Shown here piece by piece: positions 52,138-62,084 of a DNA stretch of 64,000 nucleotides. Source of the DNA: JAHZKN01 sp965250205 (GTDB lineage Bacteria; Pseudomonadota; Alphaproteobacteria; Rhizobiales; Hyphomicrobiaceae); assembly GCA_965250205.1 (NCBI GenBank), contig CBDFNK010000015.1, positions 53,598 to 117,597 of the forward strand, written 5' to 3'. Each line of letters opens with the position of its first letter. Position 1 is the first letter of the stretch. The notes below the pieces were generated by a model. That model made no database searches, was not told where the DNA came from, and saw only the letters and a program-made list of their open reading frames with translations. Made by a program: the position numbers and the translations under genes.

Positions 52138-54597
52138 ATGACCAGCGATCCTGTCAGCGATGATGGTGAAGCGGGCGTGACATCCCAGATGTCCGCACGG
52201 CCACACAGTCCTGTGGCGCCCAGTGAGCGCGCATTTTGGATTGGCTTCACGATTGTTGTGTTGTCGCTGGTGTCAGCCCTTGCAACCTTTCTCATCTTGA
52301 CCGGCCTGACGCCGATCGCACCCTCCAACTCGGTGGTTGTCAGCGTCCTCTTTCTCAATGTTGTTTTGATTGTTGCCATGATCGCCGTGATTGCATGGCA
52401 AGTCAGACAAATTTGGCAGGCATGGCGCGCACGCGTTCCAGGTGCACGCCTTCATGCTCGCATCGTGGCACTGTTCTCAGTGATCGCAGCGCTACCTGCA
52501 ATTCTATTGGCGGTTGCTGCGACGACAACCTTTTCTCGTTCCATTGACGGTTGGTTTTCCAAGCGCACGCGCGTCGTCATCGAAAATTCTCATGAGGTTG
52601 CCAAAGCGTATTTGAGAGAGCATGGCAGTGTGATCCGCACAGATGTCGACAACATGGTGCGTGACCTTGATGCCTCCGCTGAAATGTCAGCAGAGAATAG
52701 ACCGGCATTTTCTCAATTGGTGATTGCTCAGGCGGCGCTACGGGATTTGCCAGCTGTTTATATTATCGATGGTCTGGGCCATCAGATCTCTAACCCGGTC
52801 GTGAGCAGTGAATTGCCGTTTGTCGTGCCTGACGACGATGTGATGCAGGTTGCACGCGCTGGCAAAGTGCCGGTGCTAACACCCAAGACAGGGTACTCGA
52901 TTGCGGCCATCGGCAAATTAAAGAGTAAAGCCAATCGTTTCATCTATGTGTTGCGCAATGTCAGTCCAACGGTGATCCGCCAGCTGACCGCAACTGAGAA
53001 AAGTGTGTCAGCCTATAATCAATTACGCAAAGCACGCGGTGGCCTCAAGCTGGCCCATGGCTTGATGTACACCATGATTTCGATGACTGCGCTGTTGGCC
53101 GCAATTTGGGCTGGGCTCTGGTTTGCAGGACGCTTTGTGGCGCCGATCCGGCGCTTGATAGGAGCTGCAGAAGAGGTTTCAGGTGGCAATCTTTCCGTTG
53201 AACTACCTGAGCGGCGCGGTGAAGGTGATCTCAGGCGATTGTCACAAACTTTCAATCGCATGACCCGGGAACTCAAATCCCAGCATGACGCGCTCGTCAC
53301 CGCCAACGACCAACTGACCGACCGGCGGCGTTTTATCGAAGCTGTTTTGTCGGGTGTTTCTGCCGGTATTATCGGTATGGACAGCAATGAGCGCATCACA
53401 CTTGTATCGCGCTCAGCGCAATTTTTGTTGAACATTGATGAAGACAAGGTGGTTGGCAAAAAGCTTGGCGAAGCTTTGCCGGTGTTGGCACCGATTTTGG
53501 AAAAACAGGAGCGCCATGGCTTCAAAGCCAAAGCCCGCGATGAGATTTCTATTTCGCTTGGCGATGAAGAGCGGACATTTGCAGTTCGCGTCACCCAGGA
53601 GGAAGCCGAAACAGGTAATGTTGGCTTGGTTGTCACATTGGATGATATCACCGAACTCGTCTCAGCGCAACGAACCTCGGCATGGGCAGATGTTGCGCGC
53701 CGTATTGCCCACGAGATCAAAAACCCGTTGACACCAATTATTCTGTCCGTTGAGCGGCTCAGAAGAAAGTATGCCAATGTGTTGGAGGAAGACCAGCGCG
53801 CGACTTTTGAAAAATTGACAGAAACTATCGAGCGCCAGGCTGGTGACATTAAAAGTATGGTCGACGAATTTGCCTCGTTTGCACGCATTCCAAAACCGGT
53901 GATGGAAGACGGTGATTTTCGTGACGTCGTACAAGAACCTGTGATTTTATTTCGGGAAGGTCATCCAGGTGTGGCGTTCCGATTGGACCTGCCGGATAGG
54001 AAGACCAGTGGTTCTTTCGACCGCAGGCTTATGACCCAGGCCGTGACCAACCTTGTTAAGAACGCGACCGAGGCCGTCGAAAGTGCAGCTGAGAAAAACC
54101 ATGAGGGCTTTAAACCACATGTCATTGCAGCGCTTCGCCAGGAGCCGGATCAACTCGTTATCGAAGTAACTGACAATGGTATCGGCTTGCCTAAGTCCAA
54201 TCGTAACCGCTTGTTGGAACCCTACGTGACGACGAAAGGCTCCAAAGGTACGGGGCTTGGATTGGCAATAGTTCAAAAAATTGTTGAACAGCATGGTGGA
54301 AGATTGGTGCTTGAGGACGTTAGTCGGCCAGCGCTACAAAACGGTGGCGCGGGTGATCTAGCGACCGACACGACAATAAATCTCAATGGCGCGCGCGTGC
54401 GACTTATATTGCCGCTGCGTGCAGGCGACAGACCGAAGAGCGACCGAGATCCAGGTGATTCGCATGATCGTGCTGATGCAGCGCTGGCATCGCAATCAAA
54501 GGCGAAAAAACCAAACGATACAAATTCCAACGCCCCTAAACGGGCTCCGAAAACCGCGCCGCAAGAGCGCACCTTGACCCAAGAAGCTAAGGAGTAA
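52138..54597 (+). CDS. ntrY: Sensor histidine kinase NtrY
   Basis: Membrane kinase partner of NtrX, linked to nitrogen/nitrate, redox and envelope signalling. 819 residues: N-terminal helices at about 36-58, 66-88 and 105-127, an extracytoplasmic part, a further helix near 310-330, HAMP (APIRRLIGAAEEVSGGNLSV), PAS, H525 in RRIAHEIKNPLTPIILSVER and the ATPase domain with DNGIGLPKSNRNRLLEPY and KGTGLGLAIVQKIVEQHGG. The last ~50 residues are a charged Lys/Pro/Asn-rich tail. 3 bp before ntrX. Confidence 0.95.
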   Translation: MTSDPVSDDGEAGVTSQMSARPHSPVAPSERAFWIGFTIVVLSLVSALATFLILTGLTPIAPSNSVVVSVLFLNVVLIVAMIAVIAWQVRQIWQAWRARVPGARLHARIVALFSVIAALPAILLAVAATTTFSRSIDGWFSKRTRVVIENSHEVAKAYLREHGSVIRTDVDNMVRDLDASAEMSAENRPAFSQLVIAQAALRDLPAVYIIDGLGHQISNPVVSSELPFVVPDDDVMQVARAGKVPVLTPKTGYSIAAIGKLKSKANRFIYVLRNVSPTVIRQLTATEKSVSAYNQLRKARGGLKLAHGLMYTMISMTALLAAIWAGLWFAGRFVAPIRRLIGAAEEVSGGNLSVELPERRGEGDLRRLSQTFNRMTRELKSQHDALVTANDQLTDRRRFIEAVLSGVSAGIIGMDSNERITLVSRSAQFLLNIDEDKVVGKKLGEALPVLAPILEKQERHGFKAKARDEISISLGDEERTFAVRVTQEEAETGNVGLVVTLDDITELVSAQRTSAWADVARRIAHEIKNPLTPIILSVERLRRKYANVLEEDQRATFEKLTETIERQAGDIKSMVDEFASFARIPKPVMEDGDFRDVVQEPVILFREGHPGVAFRLDLPDRKTSGSFDRRLMTQAVTNLVKNATEAVESAAEKNHEGFKPHVIAALRQEPDQLVIEVTDNGIGLPKSNRNRLLEPYVTTKGSKGTGLGLAIVQKIVEQHGGRLVLEDVSRPALQNGGAGDLATDTTINLNGARVRLILPLRAGDRPKSDRDPGDSHDRADAALASQSKAKKPNDTNSNAPKRAPKTAPQERTLTQEAKE

Positions 54598-54600
54598 TCG

Positions 54601-56001
54601 ATGGCTGCTGACATCCTGATCGTAGATGATGAAGCTGACATTCGTGAATTGGTTGCAGGTATTCTGGAGGACGAAGGCCACCAAACGCGCCTTGCCAGAG
54701 ACAGTGATGAGGCGCTGCGCGCAATCGAAGAGCGACGACCGCAACTCGTCATTCTCGACATCTGGCTGCAAGGCAGCCGCCTTGATGGCCTTGAGGTCCT
54801 CAGTGTGATCAAGCGCACCTATCCAGAGTTGCCAGTTGTCATCATCTCAGGCCACGGCAATATTGAAACAGCTGTGACCGCGATCCGGCGTGGTGCTTAC
54901 GACTATATAGAGAAGCCCTTCAAGAGTGACCGACTGTTGTTGGTCACCATGCGCGCACTAGAAACCTCACAGCTGAAGCGCGAAGTGGAACAATTGCGCG
55001 GCAAGGCGATGGTATCGGCTGATATGATTGGCAAGTCCGCAGCCATTAATCATCTAAAAACGGCGATTGAACGGGTTGCTCCAACCAACAGCCGCGTTCT
55101 CATTCGTGGTCCATCAGGTGCAGGTAAAGAGCTTGCAGCACGCATGCTGCATGCCCAATCACACCGCAGTGATCGCACGTTTGTGGTTCTTAATGCTGCC
55201 GCTATGGTGCCAGACCGCGTTGAAGAAGAAATGTTTGGCACAGAAGATCAAGAAGGTGGTCCACGCAAAGTGGGGGCCTTGGAAGAGGCCCACGGGGGCA
55301 CGCTTTACATCGATGAAATCGGTGATATGCCGCTTGAAACGCAAGGCAAAATTCTGCGCGTCCTGGTTGAGCAAAAGTTTCAACGTATCGGGGGCACGCA
55401 AAAAGTGTCAGTTGACGTGCGCATCGTCTCATCGACTAGTCATGACCTTGAGCGTGCCATGGCAGAAGGGCGTTTTCGCGAGGACCTCTATCACCGTTTG
55501 AATGTTGTACCGCTGCGTGTGCCAAGCCTGGCTGAACGGCGCGAAGACATTCCAGAATTGGTCGAGTTCTTTGTTGGCAACATCACCGAGACGTCAGGTC
55601 TTTCGCCGCGCCGTATTGGCGAAGATGCGATTGCTGTTTTGCAAGCCCATGACTGGCCCGGCAACGTGCGCGAATTGCGCAACAATATCGAACGGTTGAT
55701 GATTTTGTCCGGCGGGGAAGGTAATTCGGTCATTACTGCTGAAATGCTGCCCAATGAAATTGGGTCTAATGTGCCATTACCTATAAACGGTGGAGCAGAA
55801 CACCTGATGTCGCTACCGTTGCGGGAGGCCAGGGAAATATTCGAGCGGGAGTATTTGTTGGCACAAATCAATCGCTTTGGTGGCAATATCTCGCGCACGG
55901 CTGAGTTTGTCGGCATGGAGCGTTCGGCGCTGCATCGTAAACTGAGAGCACTGGGCGTTACCTCAGACCAACGAGCCGCAGAGCAACGCCAGCAAACTTA
56001 A
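54601..56001 (+). CDS. ntrX: Response regulator NtrX
   Basis: NtrC-like regulator of the NtrYX system. 466 residues: receiver with D53 (VILDIWLQGS), AAA+ domain with Walker A GPSGAGKE (170-177), LYIDEIGDMPLETQ and NVVPLRVPSLAERR, and a C-terminal Fis-type DNA-binding domain (GNISRTAEFVGMERSALHRKL). The GAFTGA loop is missing: after MFGTEDQEGGPRKVG the chain goes straight to ALEEAHGG. It is therefore not expected to activate sigma-54 polymerase, in line with other alphaproteobacterial NtrX. Confidence 0.95.
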   Translation: MAADILIVDDEADIRELVAGILEDEGHQTRLARDSDEALRAIEERRPQLVILDIWLQGSRLDGLEVLSVIKRTYPELPVVIISGHGNIETAVTAIRRGAYDYIEKPFKSDRLLLVTMRALETSQLKREVEQLRGKAMVSADMIGKSAAINHLKTAIERVAPTNSRVLIRGPSGAGKELAARMLHAQSHRSDRTFVVLNAAAMVPDRVEEEMFGTEDQEGGPRKVGALEEAHGGTLYIDEIGDMPLETQGKILRVLVEQKFQRIGGTQKVSVDVRIVSSTSHDLERAMAEGRFREDLYHRLNVVPLRVPSLAERREDIPELVEFFVGNITETSGLSPRRIGEDAIAVLQAHDWPGNVRELRNNIERLMILSGGEGNSVITAEMLPNEIGSNVPLPINGGAEHLMSLPLREAREIFEREYLLAQINRFGGNISRTAEFVGMERSALHRKLRALGVTSDQRAAEQRQQT

Positions 56002-56152
56002 CCAGATTTGAATATCCATGGGCGTAATCTCTACGCGTGCAGAGGCAACTTAGTATGCGTCTGGGGAAAGTTAAGGGCGCTCCGTGATCGCAGCTCTTTG
56101 CGTTTGATATAAATTCAGCAGATCAACATCTGAGCTTAAGGACCCGAGATTT

Positions 56153-57529
56153 ATGAAGGTCATCATTTGCGGTGCAGGACAGGTTGGCTCTGGCATTGCT
56201 GAGCGGCTCGCTGCAGAAGGCAATGACATCTCGATCATTGATGCCAATGTTGAACTTGTTGAGCGCGCCAATGACGTGCTGGAGGTGCGCGCGCTGCGAG
56301 GTAATGCGGCGCATCCCGATGTTCTTGAACGGGCGGATGCGCACGAAGCTGATATGTTGATCGCGGTGACGCTGCACGACGAAGTCAATATGGTCGCCTG
56401 TCAGGTGGCCCACACGTTATTTGACATTCCAACAAAAATTGCACGCGTCAGGGCGCAAAGCTATTTGTCGGAACCATGGTCCAAGTTGTTCTCGCGCGAC
56501 AGCATGGCGATCGACTTTATTATTTCGCCAGAAATTGAAGTCGGCAATATGGTGATGCGGCGCCTGGAAACGCCGGGCGCTTTCGAAACGGCAAGTTTCG
56601 GTGAGGGTCGCATTACGTTACTGGGCATCTCTTGCGATGCAGATTGCCCGCTGGTCGATACTCCATTGTCACAACTGTCTGAACTTTTCCCTGATCTCCC
56701 GGCAACGATTGTTTCAATTGTGCGCGGCGATAGACTGTTGGTGCCACATGCGAGTGATGAAATCCATGAAGGCGATGGTGTCTATGTCGTGACCCCATCA
56801 GATCAAACCAATCGCGTTTTGCATGTCTTCGGACACGAAGAAATCCAGGCACGTCGTATCGTCATTGCCGGTGGCGGTAACATTGGGTTTTATCTTGCCA
56901 AATCCTTTGAAGCCGCAGACCCTAACCAACGGCTCAAGGTGATCGAGCTTAACCATAATCGGGCAACGGAAATTGCTGAGCAGCTTCAGTCATCGGTTGT
57001 CTTGAATGGCTCAGCGTTGGATGAAGAGCTGTTGCGAGAAGCCGACATCTCAACGGCGGATACCCTGGTTGCGGTGACCAATGATGATCAAGTCAATCTG
57101 CTGACGTCGGCTCTGGCAAAGCAGCTCGGCTGCACATCAAGCTTTTGTCTGATCAATTCGCCGAATTATCTCAGCATGGTGCGGTCGCTCAATATTGATG
57201 CCTACATTAATCCACGCGCTGTCACCGTTTCACGGGTACTGCAACACGTGCGGCGCGGCCGAATAAGGGGCGTGCACTCTGTGCAAAACGGCGCAGGCGA
57301 GGTGATAGAAGCCGAAATTCTGGACACTGCACCTATTGTAGGAAAAAAGATCAGGGAAATCGAAATTGGCGATGGTGTGCGGTTCGGATGTATTTTGCGT
57401 AACAACGAGACCGTGATCCCAAGGGGCGAAACCGAGCTTCATGTCAAAGACCGGGTGGTCCTGTTTTCACGCGCAGATCGTGTGCGCGATGTGGAACTCA
57501 TGTTCCGCGTTAGTCCCGATTATTTCTAG
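56153..57529 (+). CDS. trkA: Trk potassium uptake regulatory protein TrkA
   Basis: Peripheral NAD(H)-binding subunit that gates TrkH/KtrB potassium channels. 458 residues with two RCK repeats: Rossmann motifs ICGAGQVGSGIAERLA at the N-terminus and IAGGGNIGFYLAKSF near residue 237, each followed by a TrkA_C domain. Member of the conserved ntrYX-trkA-hfq block. Its TAG stop codon begins the REP-A repeat downstream. Confidence 0.96.
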   Translation: MKVIICGAGQVGSGIAERLAAEGNDISIIDANVELVERANDVLEVRALRGNAAHPDVLERADAHEADMLIAVTLHDEVNMVACQVAHTLFDIPTKIARVRAQSYLSEPWSKLFSRDSMAIDFIISPEIEVGNMVMRRLETPGAFETASFGEGRITLLGISCDADCPLVDTPLSQLSELFPDLPATIVSIVRGDRLLVPHASDEIHEGDGVYVVTPSDQTNRVLHVFGHEEIQARRIVIAGGGNIGFYLAKSFEAADPNQRLKVIELNHNRATEIAEQLQSSVVLNGSALDEELLREADISTADTLVAVTNDDQVNLLTSALAKQLGCTSSFCLINSPNYLSMVRSLNIDAYINPRAVTVSRVLQHVRRGRIRGVHSVQNGAGEVIEAEILDTAPIVGKKIREIEIGDGVRFGCILRNNETVIPRGETELHVKDRVVLFSRADRVRDVELMFRVSPDYF

Positions 57530-57632
57530 ATCATGTTCGAGCCAAAAGTGTGCGCGGTTTTCGCCCGGAATATGATCTAAAATAAAAGGTTAGAGCACGC
57601 CCACTGATTCAAGCTAAGATGGACGCGCTCGA
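57530..57632. repeat. REP-A palindromic repeat, full copy
   Basis: Follows the trkA stop codon directly: arms AGATCATGTTC and GAATATGATCT with inner CCAAAAG/GGTTTTCG, then AGAGCACGCCCACTGATTCA to GCGCTC. Same orientation as the copy after tkt. Confidence 0.87.
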
Positions 57633-57748
57633 GCGCACCTATCCTTTGCGTCTGGTCGACTATCTTATCTTTTATGATAGCTCAATAAAAAAGACCGCCT
57701 TGCTGATGCGCTGCCCGCCACTCTTGCTGGCAAACCTGAGGACAGCCC

Positions 57749-58606
57749 ATGACACGGCAAGTCTACGTTAATGGCCGGTATCTTCCTTACAACCGTGCGC
57801 ACGTGCATGTTGAAGACCGCGGCTTTCAATTTGCTGACGCCGTTTATGAAGTCTGCGAAATCAACGGCGGTTATCTTGTCGACGTCAGCCGCCATTTGGC
57901 GCGCCTGAGACGCTCGCTCGACGATCTCAAAATTGAATTTACGATGTCAGATCGTGCGGTGCGCCACATCATGCACCAAACCGTCAAGCGCAATCTTGTG
58001 CGAACGGGTACGCTTTACATGCAGGTGAGCCGCGGTCAGGCGCACCGTGATTTTCCCTTTCCAAAACCGCAAGGCCCGCCAACATTTGTCTGCCTTGCAC
58101 GCTCTGGCGTGCCGGGCGCAATGGCAAAACTTGCGCACGACGGTATTGGCGTAATCACGCAGCCTGACCCACGTTGGCAGCGCTGTGATATTAAAACTGT
58201 AATGCTATTGCCCGCAGTGCTTGCGAAAGAAAGTGCCCTTCAAACTGGTGATCGAGAGGTCTGGTTCGTGGACTCAGATGGCAACATCACCGAAGGCGCT
58301 TCATCGACGGCCTGGATCATCACGGGCGACAATCGTGTCGTGACCCGGCCACTAAGCCAGGAGATTTTGCCCGGGGTTACCCGCGCAACGGCACTCGATG
58401 AATTGGCCGGATTGGGTCTTGATCTTGACCAACGCGCATTTTCGGTTGGCGAAGCTGAAGCGGCCCAAGAGGCCTTCACAACGGCGGCGTCAGGCACGGT
58501 TTTACCCGTCGTGCGTATCAATCAAAAGGTCCTGGGCACAGGAAGGCCTGGCCCTGTGAGTGTGCGTCTTCGACAAAAATTTCATGAGTTTTCAGAGCTT
58601 AGTTGA
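57749..58606 (+). CDS. D-amino-acid aminotransferase-like class IV PLP enzyme
   Basis: 285-residue fold-type IV aminotransferase. VYVNGRYLPYNRAHVHVEDRGFQFADAVYEV and the catalytic lysine in RCDIKTVMLLPAVLAKESA match D-amino-acid transaminases; EGASSTAWIITGDN and GVTRATALDEL bind PLP phosphate. Possible roles are D-Ala/D-Glu supply for peptidoglycan or a related amino-acid conversion; substrate cannot be fixed by sequence. Located between trkA and hfq as usual in Hyphomicrobiales. Confidence 0.92.
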   Translation: MTRQVYVNGRYLPYNRAHVHVEDRGFQFADAVYEVCEINGGYLVDVSRHLARLRRSLDDLKIEFTMSDRAVRHIMHQTVKRNLVRTGTLYMQVSRGQAHRDFPFPKPQGPPTFVCLARSGVPGAMAKLAHDGIGVITQPDPRWQRCDIKTVMLLPAVLAKESALQTGDREVWFVDSDGNITEGASSTAWIITGDNRVVTRPLSQEILPGVTRATALDELAGLGLDLDQRAFSVGEAEAAQEAFTTAASGTVLPVVRINQKVLGTGRPGPVSVRLRQKFHEFSELS

Positions 58607-58766
58607 GGCAACCAGAGTGATCTCGGTCAGTATTTTTCGTGTTGTGAGCCAAAAATTACGCACAACATCAATAAAAGTCTCAGTTTGCGTCTCGGAATTA
58701 TGGCCAAATAATGCTATGACAGGTACATAATAAGTCCGGCAAAATCATAACCGCGGAATAAGAACA

Positions 58767-59021
58767 ATGGCCGCAGATAAAATTCAAAGCCTTCAGGACA
58801 CGTTTCTCAATCATGTTCGGAAGCAAAAAATCCCACTGACAATTTTTCTGATTAATGGCGTCAAACTGCAGGGCATCGTCACCTGGTTTGATAATTTCTG
58901 TGTCTTGTTGCGCCGTGATGGTCATTCCCAGCTTGTTTACAAGCATGCGATTTCGACCATCATGCCAGGCGCGCCTGTACAACTGCTGGACGAAGACCCA
59001 GCCGATGATGGCGCTGAATAG
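58767..59021 (+). CDS. hfq: RNA chaperone Hfq
   Basis: 84-residue Sm-like hexamer subunit that pairs small RNAs with mRNAs. Sm1: LQDTFLNHVRKQKIPLTIFLINGVKLQG; Sm2: LVYKHAISTIMP, with the proximal-site YKHAIST conserved. A short acidic tail follows (DEDPADDGAE). Followed by hflX, as in many proteobacteria. Its presence fits with a C-rich sRNA candidate elsewhere in the window, though no link is shown. Confidence 0.97.
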   Translation: MAADKIQSLQDTFLNHVRKQKIPLTIFLINGVKLQGIVTWFDNFCVLLRRDGHSQLVYKHAISTIMPGAPVQLLDEDPADDGAE

Positions 59022-59132
59022 GGATGTCGATCAGCCATTTCTCATTCTAAGGACTCAAACGCTGGTGGAATTGGCGCTGGTGAGCAGCCGCGCGACACCG
59101 TTGGGCCATCAGATAGGACGCGATGTCTTGTC

Positions 59133-60440
59133 ATGCTTCCCCATTTAAAACGGGCAAGCTCTGCTACAGCATTATCAACACTGCAACATGCACCAGATCA
59201 AAGTCTCGCTGAAGCCGTTGGTCTCGCTGAAGCGATTAATCTCGATGTTATCGATCACTTCTTGGTTCCCCTTGTTGCACTTCGCCCTGCAACTCTTTTT
59301 GGCACCGGCAAAGTCACCGAACTTGGCAAATTGGCAGAAAGATTGGATGTCACAGTTGTGATCATCGATCATGCTGTGACGCCCATTCAGCAACGCAACC
59401 TGGAAAAGGCGTGGAACGTCAAAGTGCTTGATCGCACTGGGCTTATCCTGGAGATATTTGGCAGGCGGGCGCAGACGCGTGAAGGTCGATTGCAAGTCGA
59501 ACTTGCCCATCTCACCTACCAAAAGGGTCGCCTTGTCCGTGCCTGGACTCACCTTGAACGTCAGCGCGGCGGCGGCGGCACGGTGGGTGGTCCGGGTGAA
59601 GCGCAGATCGAGTTGGATCGGCGCATGATTGGTGATCGCATTGCAAGTCTGCGCCGCGAGTTGAAGGCCGTTGTTAAAACGCGTGAGCTGCACAGGGCAG
59701 GGCGCAAGAAAGTGCCGTATCCAGTTGTTGCAATTGTTGGCTACACCAATGCTGGCAAATCAACTCTATTCAACAACCTGACAGGCGCCGATGTGTATGC
59801 CAAGCAGCAGGTGTTTGCGACGCTGGACCCAACCATGCGCGAAGTGAAACTCGCCAGCGGTCGCCGGGTGATCTTGTCGGATACCGTTGGCTTCATTTCT
59901 GACCTGCCAACGATGCTGGTCGCCGCCTTTCGCGCAACGCTGGAAGAAGTGATCTCCGCTGATCTTATTTTGCATGTGCGCGATATCTCGCACCCAGAAA
60001 CCACGGCGCAGGCAGCCGACGTAGATAAGGTTCTTGATGACCTTGGCGTGGATACAGACAGCGATAAAACCCGTGTGCTTGAAGTTTGGAACAAGATTGA
60101 TCTGTTAGATGAAGAGCCGCGCCAGTACGTTTCATTAACATCCAGGTTTGAGGCGTTACACCCAGTCCCTGTCTCATCCCTAACTGGTGACGGTATGCAA
60201 GACTTGCTTGCAACGATTGATCGACGCCTCGGCCGTGATGATAAAATCTATCAGCTTTCTGTTCCCGCGACAGAGGGCCGCCTTGTTCATTGGCTGCACG
60301 CCAACGCCGATATACTCACCCATGAGACCCACGATGATGGCAGCGCGACCTTCAAAATACGTGTCGCATCTGAAAAACAAGGTGTCTTCGTAAATGTCGT
60401 CGCCAATGCCGGTGTCGTGGCAGAAGATGTGCTAATCTAA
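59133..60440 (+). CDS. hflX: Ribosome-associated GTPase HflX
   Basis: 435-residue GTPase that splits stalled ribosomes. N-terminal HflX domain (EAVGLAEAINLDV, LFGTGKVTELG, RRAQTREGRLQVELAHLTYQ, RGGGGTVGGPGEAQIELDRR), then the G domain: G1 GYTNAGKSTL, G3 DTVGF, G4 NKID. Operon partner of hfq, 111 bp downstream. Start at ATG 59133. Confidence 0.96.
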   Translation: MLPHLKRASSATALSTLQHAPDQSLAEAVGLAEAINLDVIDHFLVPLVALRPATLFGTGKVTELGKLAERLDVTVVIIDHAVTPIQQRNLEKAWNVKVLDRTGLILEIFGRRAQTREGRLQVELAHLTYQKGRLVRAWTHLERQRGGGGTVGGPGEAQIELDRRMIGDRIASLRRELKAVVKTRELHRAGRKKVPYPVVAIVGYTNAGKSTLFNNLTGADVYAKQQVFATLDPTMREVKLASGRRVILSDTVGFISDLPTMLVAAFRATLEEVISADLILHVRDISHPETTAQAADVDKVLDDLGVDTDSDKTRVLEVWNKIDLLDEEPRQYVSLTSRFEALHPVPVSSLTGDGMQDLLATIDRRLGRDDKIYQLSVPATEGRLVHWLHANADILTHETHDDGSATFKIRVASEKQGVFVNVVANAGVVAEDVLI

Positions 60441-60537
60441 AATCAGTTCATCACGACCCGCGATTGGGGTGCCGCGCTGAGGCGCTCAAAGTTTTCGGAT
60501 GTCTTGCGTTATGCACCACCCATTCGGGAGGGGTCCA

Positions 60538-61803
60538 ATGACAGAGAAAACCCACACATGTCAGTGCTGTATTGCAGGCGGTGGCCCTGCAGGCATGATG
60601 CTCGGCCTGTTACTCGCGCGCGCTGGTGTGGAGGTCATCGTTCTTGAAAAACACGCTGACTTCCTGCGCGATTTTCGCGGCGATACTATTCATCCTTCAA
60701 CGCTTGAAGTGATGCATGAACTGGGCTTGCTTGAACGGTTTCTACAACTCCCCCATCAACGTGCTGAAACATTCAATGTGTTTGTCGGTGGTCAAAAAGT
60801 GCAGATGATGAGTTTTTCGCATTTGCCGGTTCAGTGCAAATTCGTCGCCATGATGCCGCAATGGGATTTTCTCAACTTTTTAGCAGCGGAAGGCAAAGCC
60901 TATTCTGGTTTTCAGGTGTTGATGTCTACTGAGGCGAACGATCTCATCACGGAGGGTGATCGGGTGACAGGCCTCACGGCAACATCTGAAGGCGCATCGA
61001 TGAGTGTCAAAGCACCATTGGTTGTTGCCGCAGATGGACGTTGGTCAGTGTTGCGTGACAAGTCTGGCCTCAAGGTGCGCGAGCTTGGTGCTCCCATCGA
61101 CGTTCTTTGGTTTCGCGTACCGCGTTTGCCAAGCGATGGCGAAGAGATGGGGGTCAACATGCACCCCGGCGAACTCTTGGTACGGCTTAACCGTGCCGAC
61201 TATTGGCAAGCTGCCTACATCATCCCGAAGGGCGGACTGGATGAGATCAAACAACAGGGCCTCGCATCATTCCGCAAACGCGTTGCACGGGCGATGAACT
61301 TTGACATTAAGCGTGTGGAGTGTCTGGCGACGTGGGATGATGTGAAACTTTTGAGCGTGGCCGTCAATAGGCTAGACACGTGGTACAAAAAGGGGTTTCT
61401 CGTCATCGGTGATGCCGCCCATGCCATGTCGCCTGCTGGTGGCGTGGGCGTCAATCTGGCCATACAGGATGCAGTGGTGGCGGCCAATCACCTTCATGAC
61501 GCCTTACGTAAAAACCAACAGATCTCACCTGGGAGGTTGGCGGCGATACAAAAGCGGCGTCTGTGGCCAACGCGTTTACTGCAAAAAATGCAAGTGGCCG
61601 CCCATAAGACGATCATCGAAAAAGCGCTGACAGCGTCAGTAGACGATCCGGATTTTGTGCCAACACCGGTAAAGATCATGCAACGGTTCCCGTTTCTTCA
61701 ACGTATCCCAGCGCGCATGGTCGGCCTAGGTGTGCGTATGGAGCACGTCGCGCCCGCAATAAGATCACCATCACCTACAATAAGATCACCATCACCTACT
61801 TAG
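60538..61803 (+). CDS. FAD-dependent monooxygenase (PHBH-fold)
   Basis: 421-residue flavoprotein of the aromatic-hydroxylase/UbiH-like group. FAD motif IAGGGPAGMMLGLLLARAGV near the N-terminus, RGDTIHPSTLEVMHELGL, the DG motif VVAADGRWSVLR in the middle, and the GD motif VIGDAAHAMSPAGGVGVNLAIQDA. ATG 60538 has GGGAGGGG upstream. The extreme C-terminus is a duplicated heptad IRSPSPT-IRSPSPT from an exact 21-bp tandem duplication. Substrate unknown; similar enzymes oxidise aromatic or quinone precursors. Confidence 0.9.
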   Translation: MTEKTHTCQCCIAGGGPAGMMLGLLLARAGVEVIVLEKHADFLRDFRGDTIHPSTLEVMHELGLLERFLQLPHQRAETFNVFVGGQKVQMMSFSHLPVQCKFVAMMPQWDFLNFLAAEGKAYSGFQVLMSTEANDLITEGDRVTGLTATSEGASMSVKAPLVVAADGRWSVLRDKSGLKVRELGAPIDVLWFRVPRLPSDGEEMGVNMHPGELLVRLNRADYWQAAYIIPKGGLDEIKQQGLASFRKRVARAMNFDIKRVECLATWDDVKLLSVAVNRLDTWYKKGFLVIGDAAHAMSPAGGVGVNLAIQDAVVAANHLHDALRKNQQISPGRLAAIQKRRLWPTRLLQKMQVAAHKTIIEKALTASVDDPDFVPTPVKIMQRFPFLQRIPARMVGLGVRMEHVAPAIRSPSPTIRSPSPT

Positions 61804-62084
61804 TTTGCTCACCGTTCTGTGACTTCACATCTCGGTAAGGTCGCTGATTAGAAACAAAATGATGCGTATGGTGCTGCGCACAATAGAATAGTCAAACAAG
61901 AAATTCGCTCCGTTTTCAGGTGGCAATCGGCATATTTGTCTCGGTCAACCCAACTCAATCTATTTGCAATAAATGCTGAATATGGCAACCTAATATAGGG
62001 GATTTAGCAAACGCTCTCTGCAAAGACGAGACTTCTGCTAACGAGATGTTTTAATAATTGAGTGATTATTGCGGGGTGAGTTCA

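Noticed and set aside
53019..53888. 289-codon minus-strand frame inside ntrY
   Set aside because: Antisense to a well-conserved kinase gene; composition is that of a shadow frame and it has no start signal.
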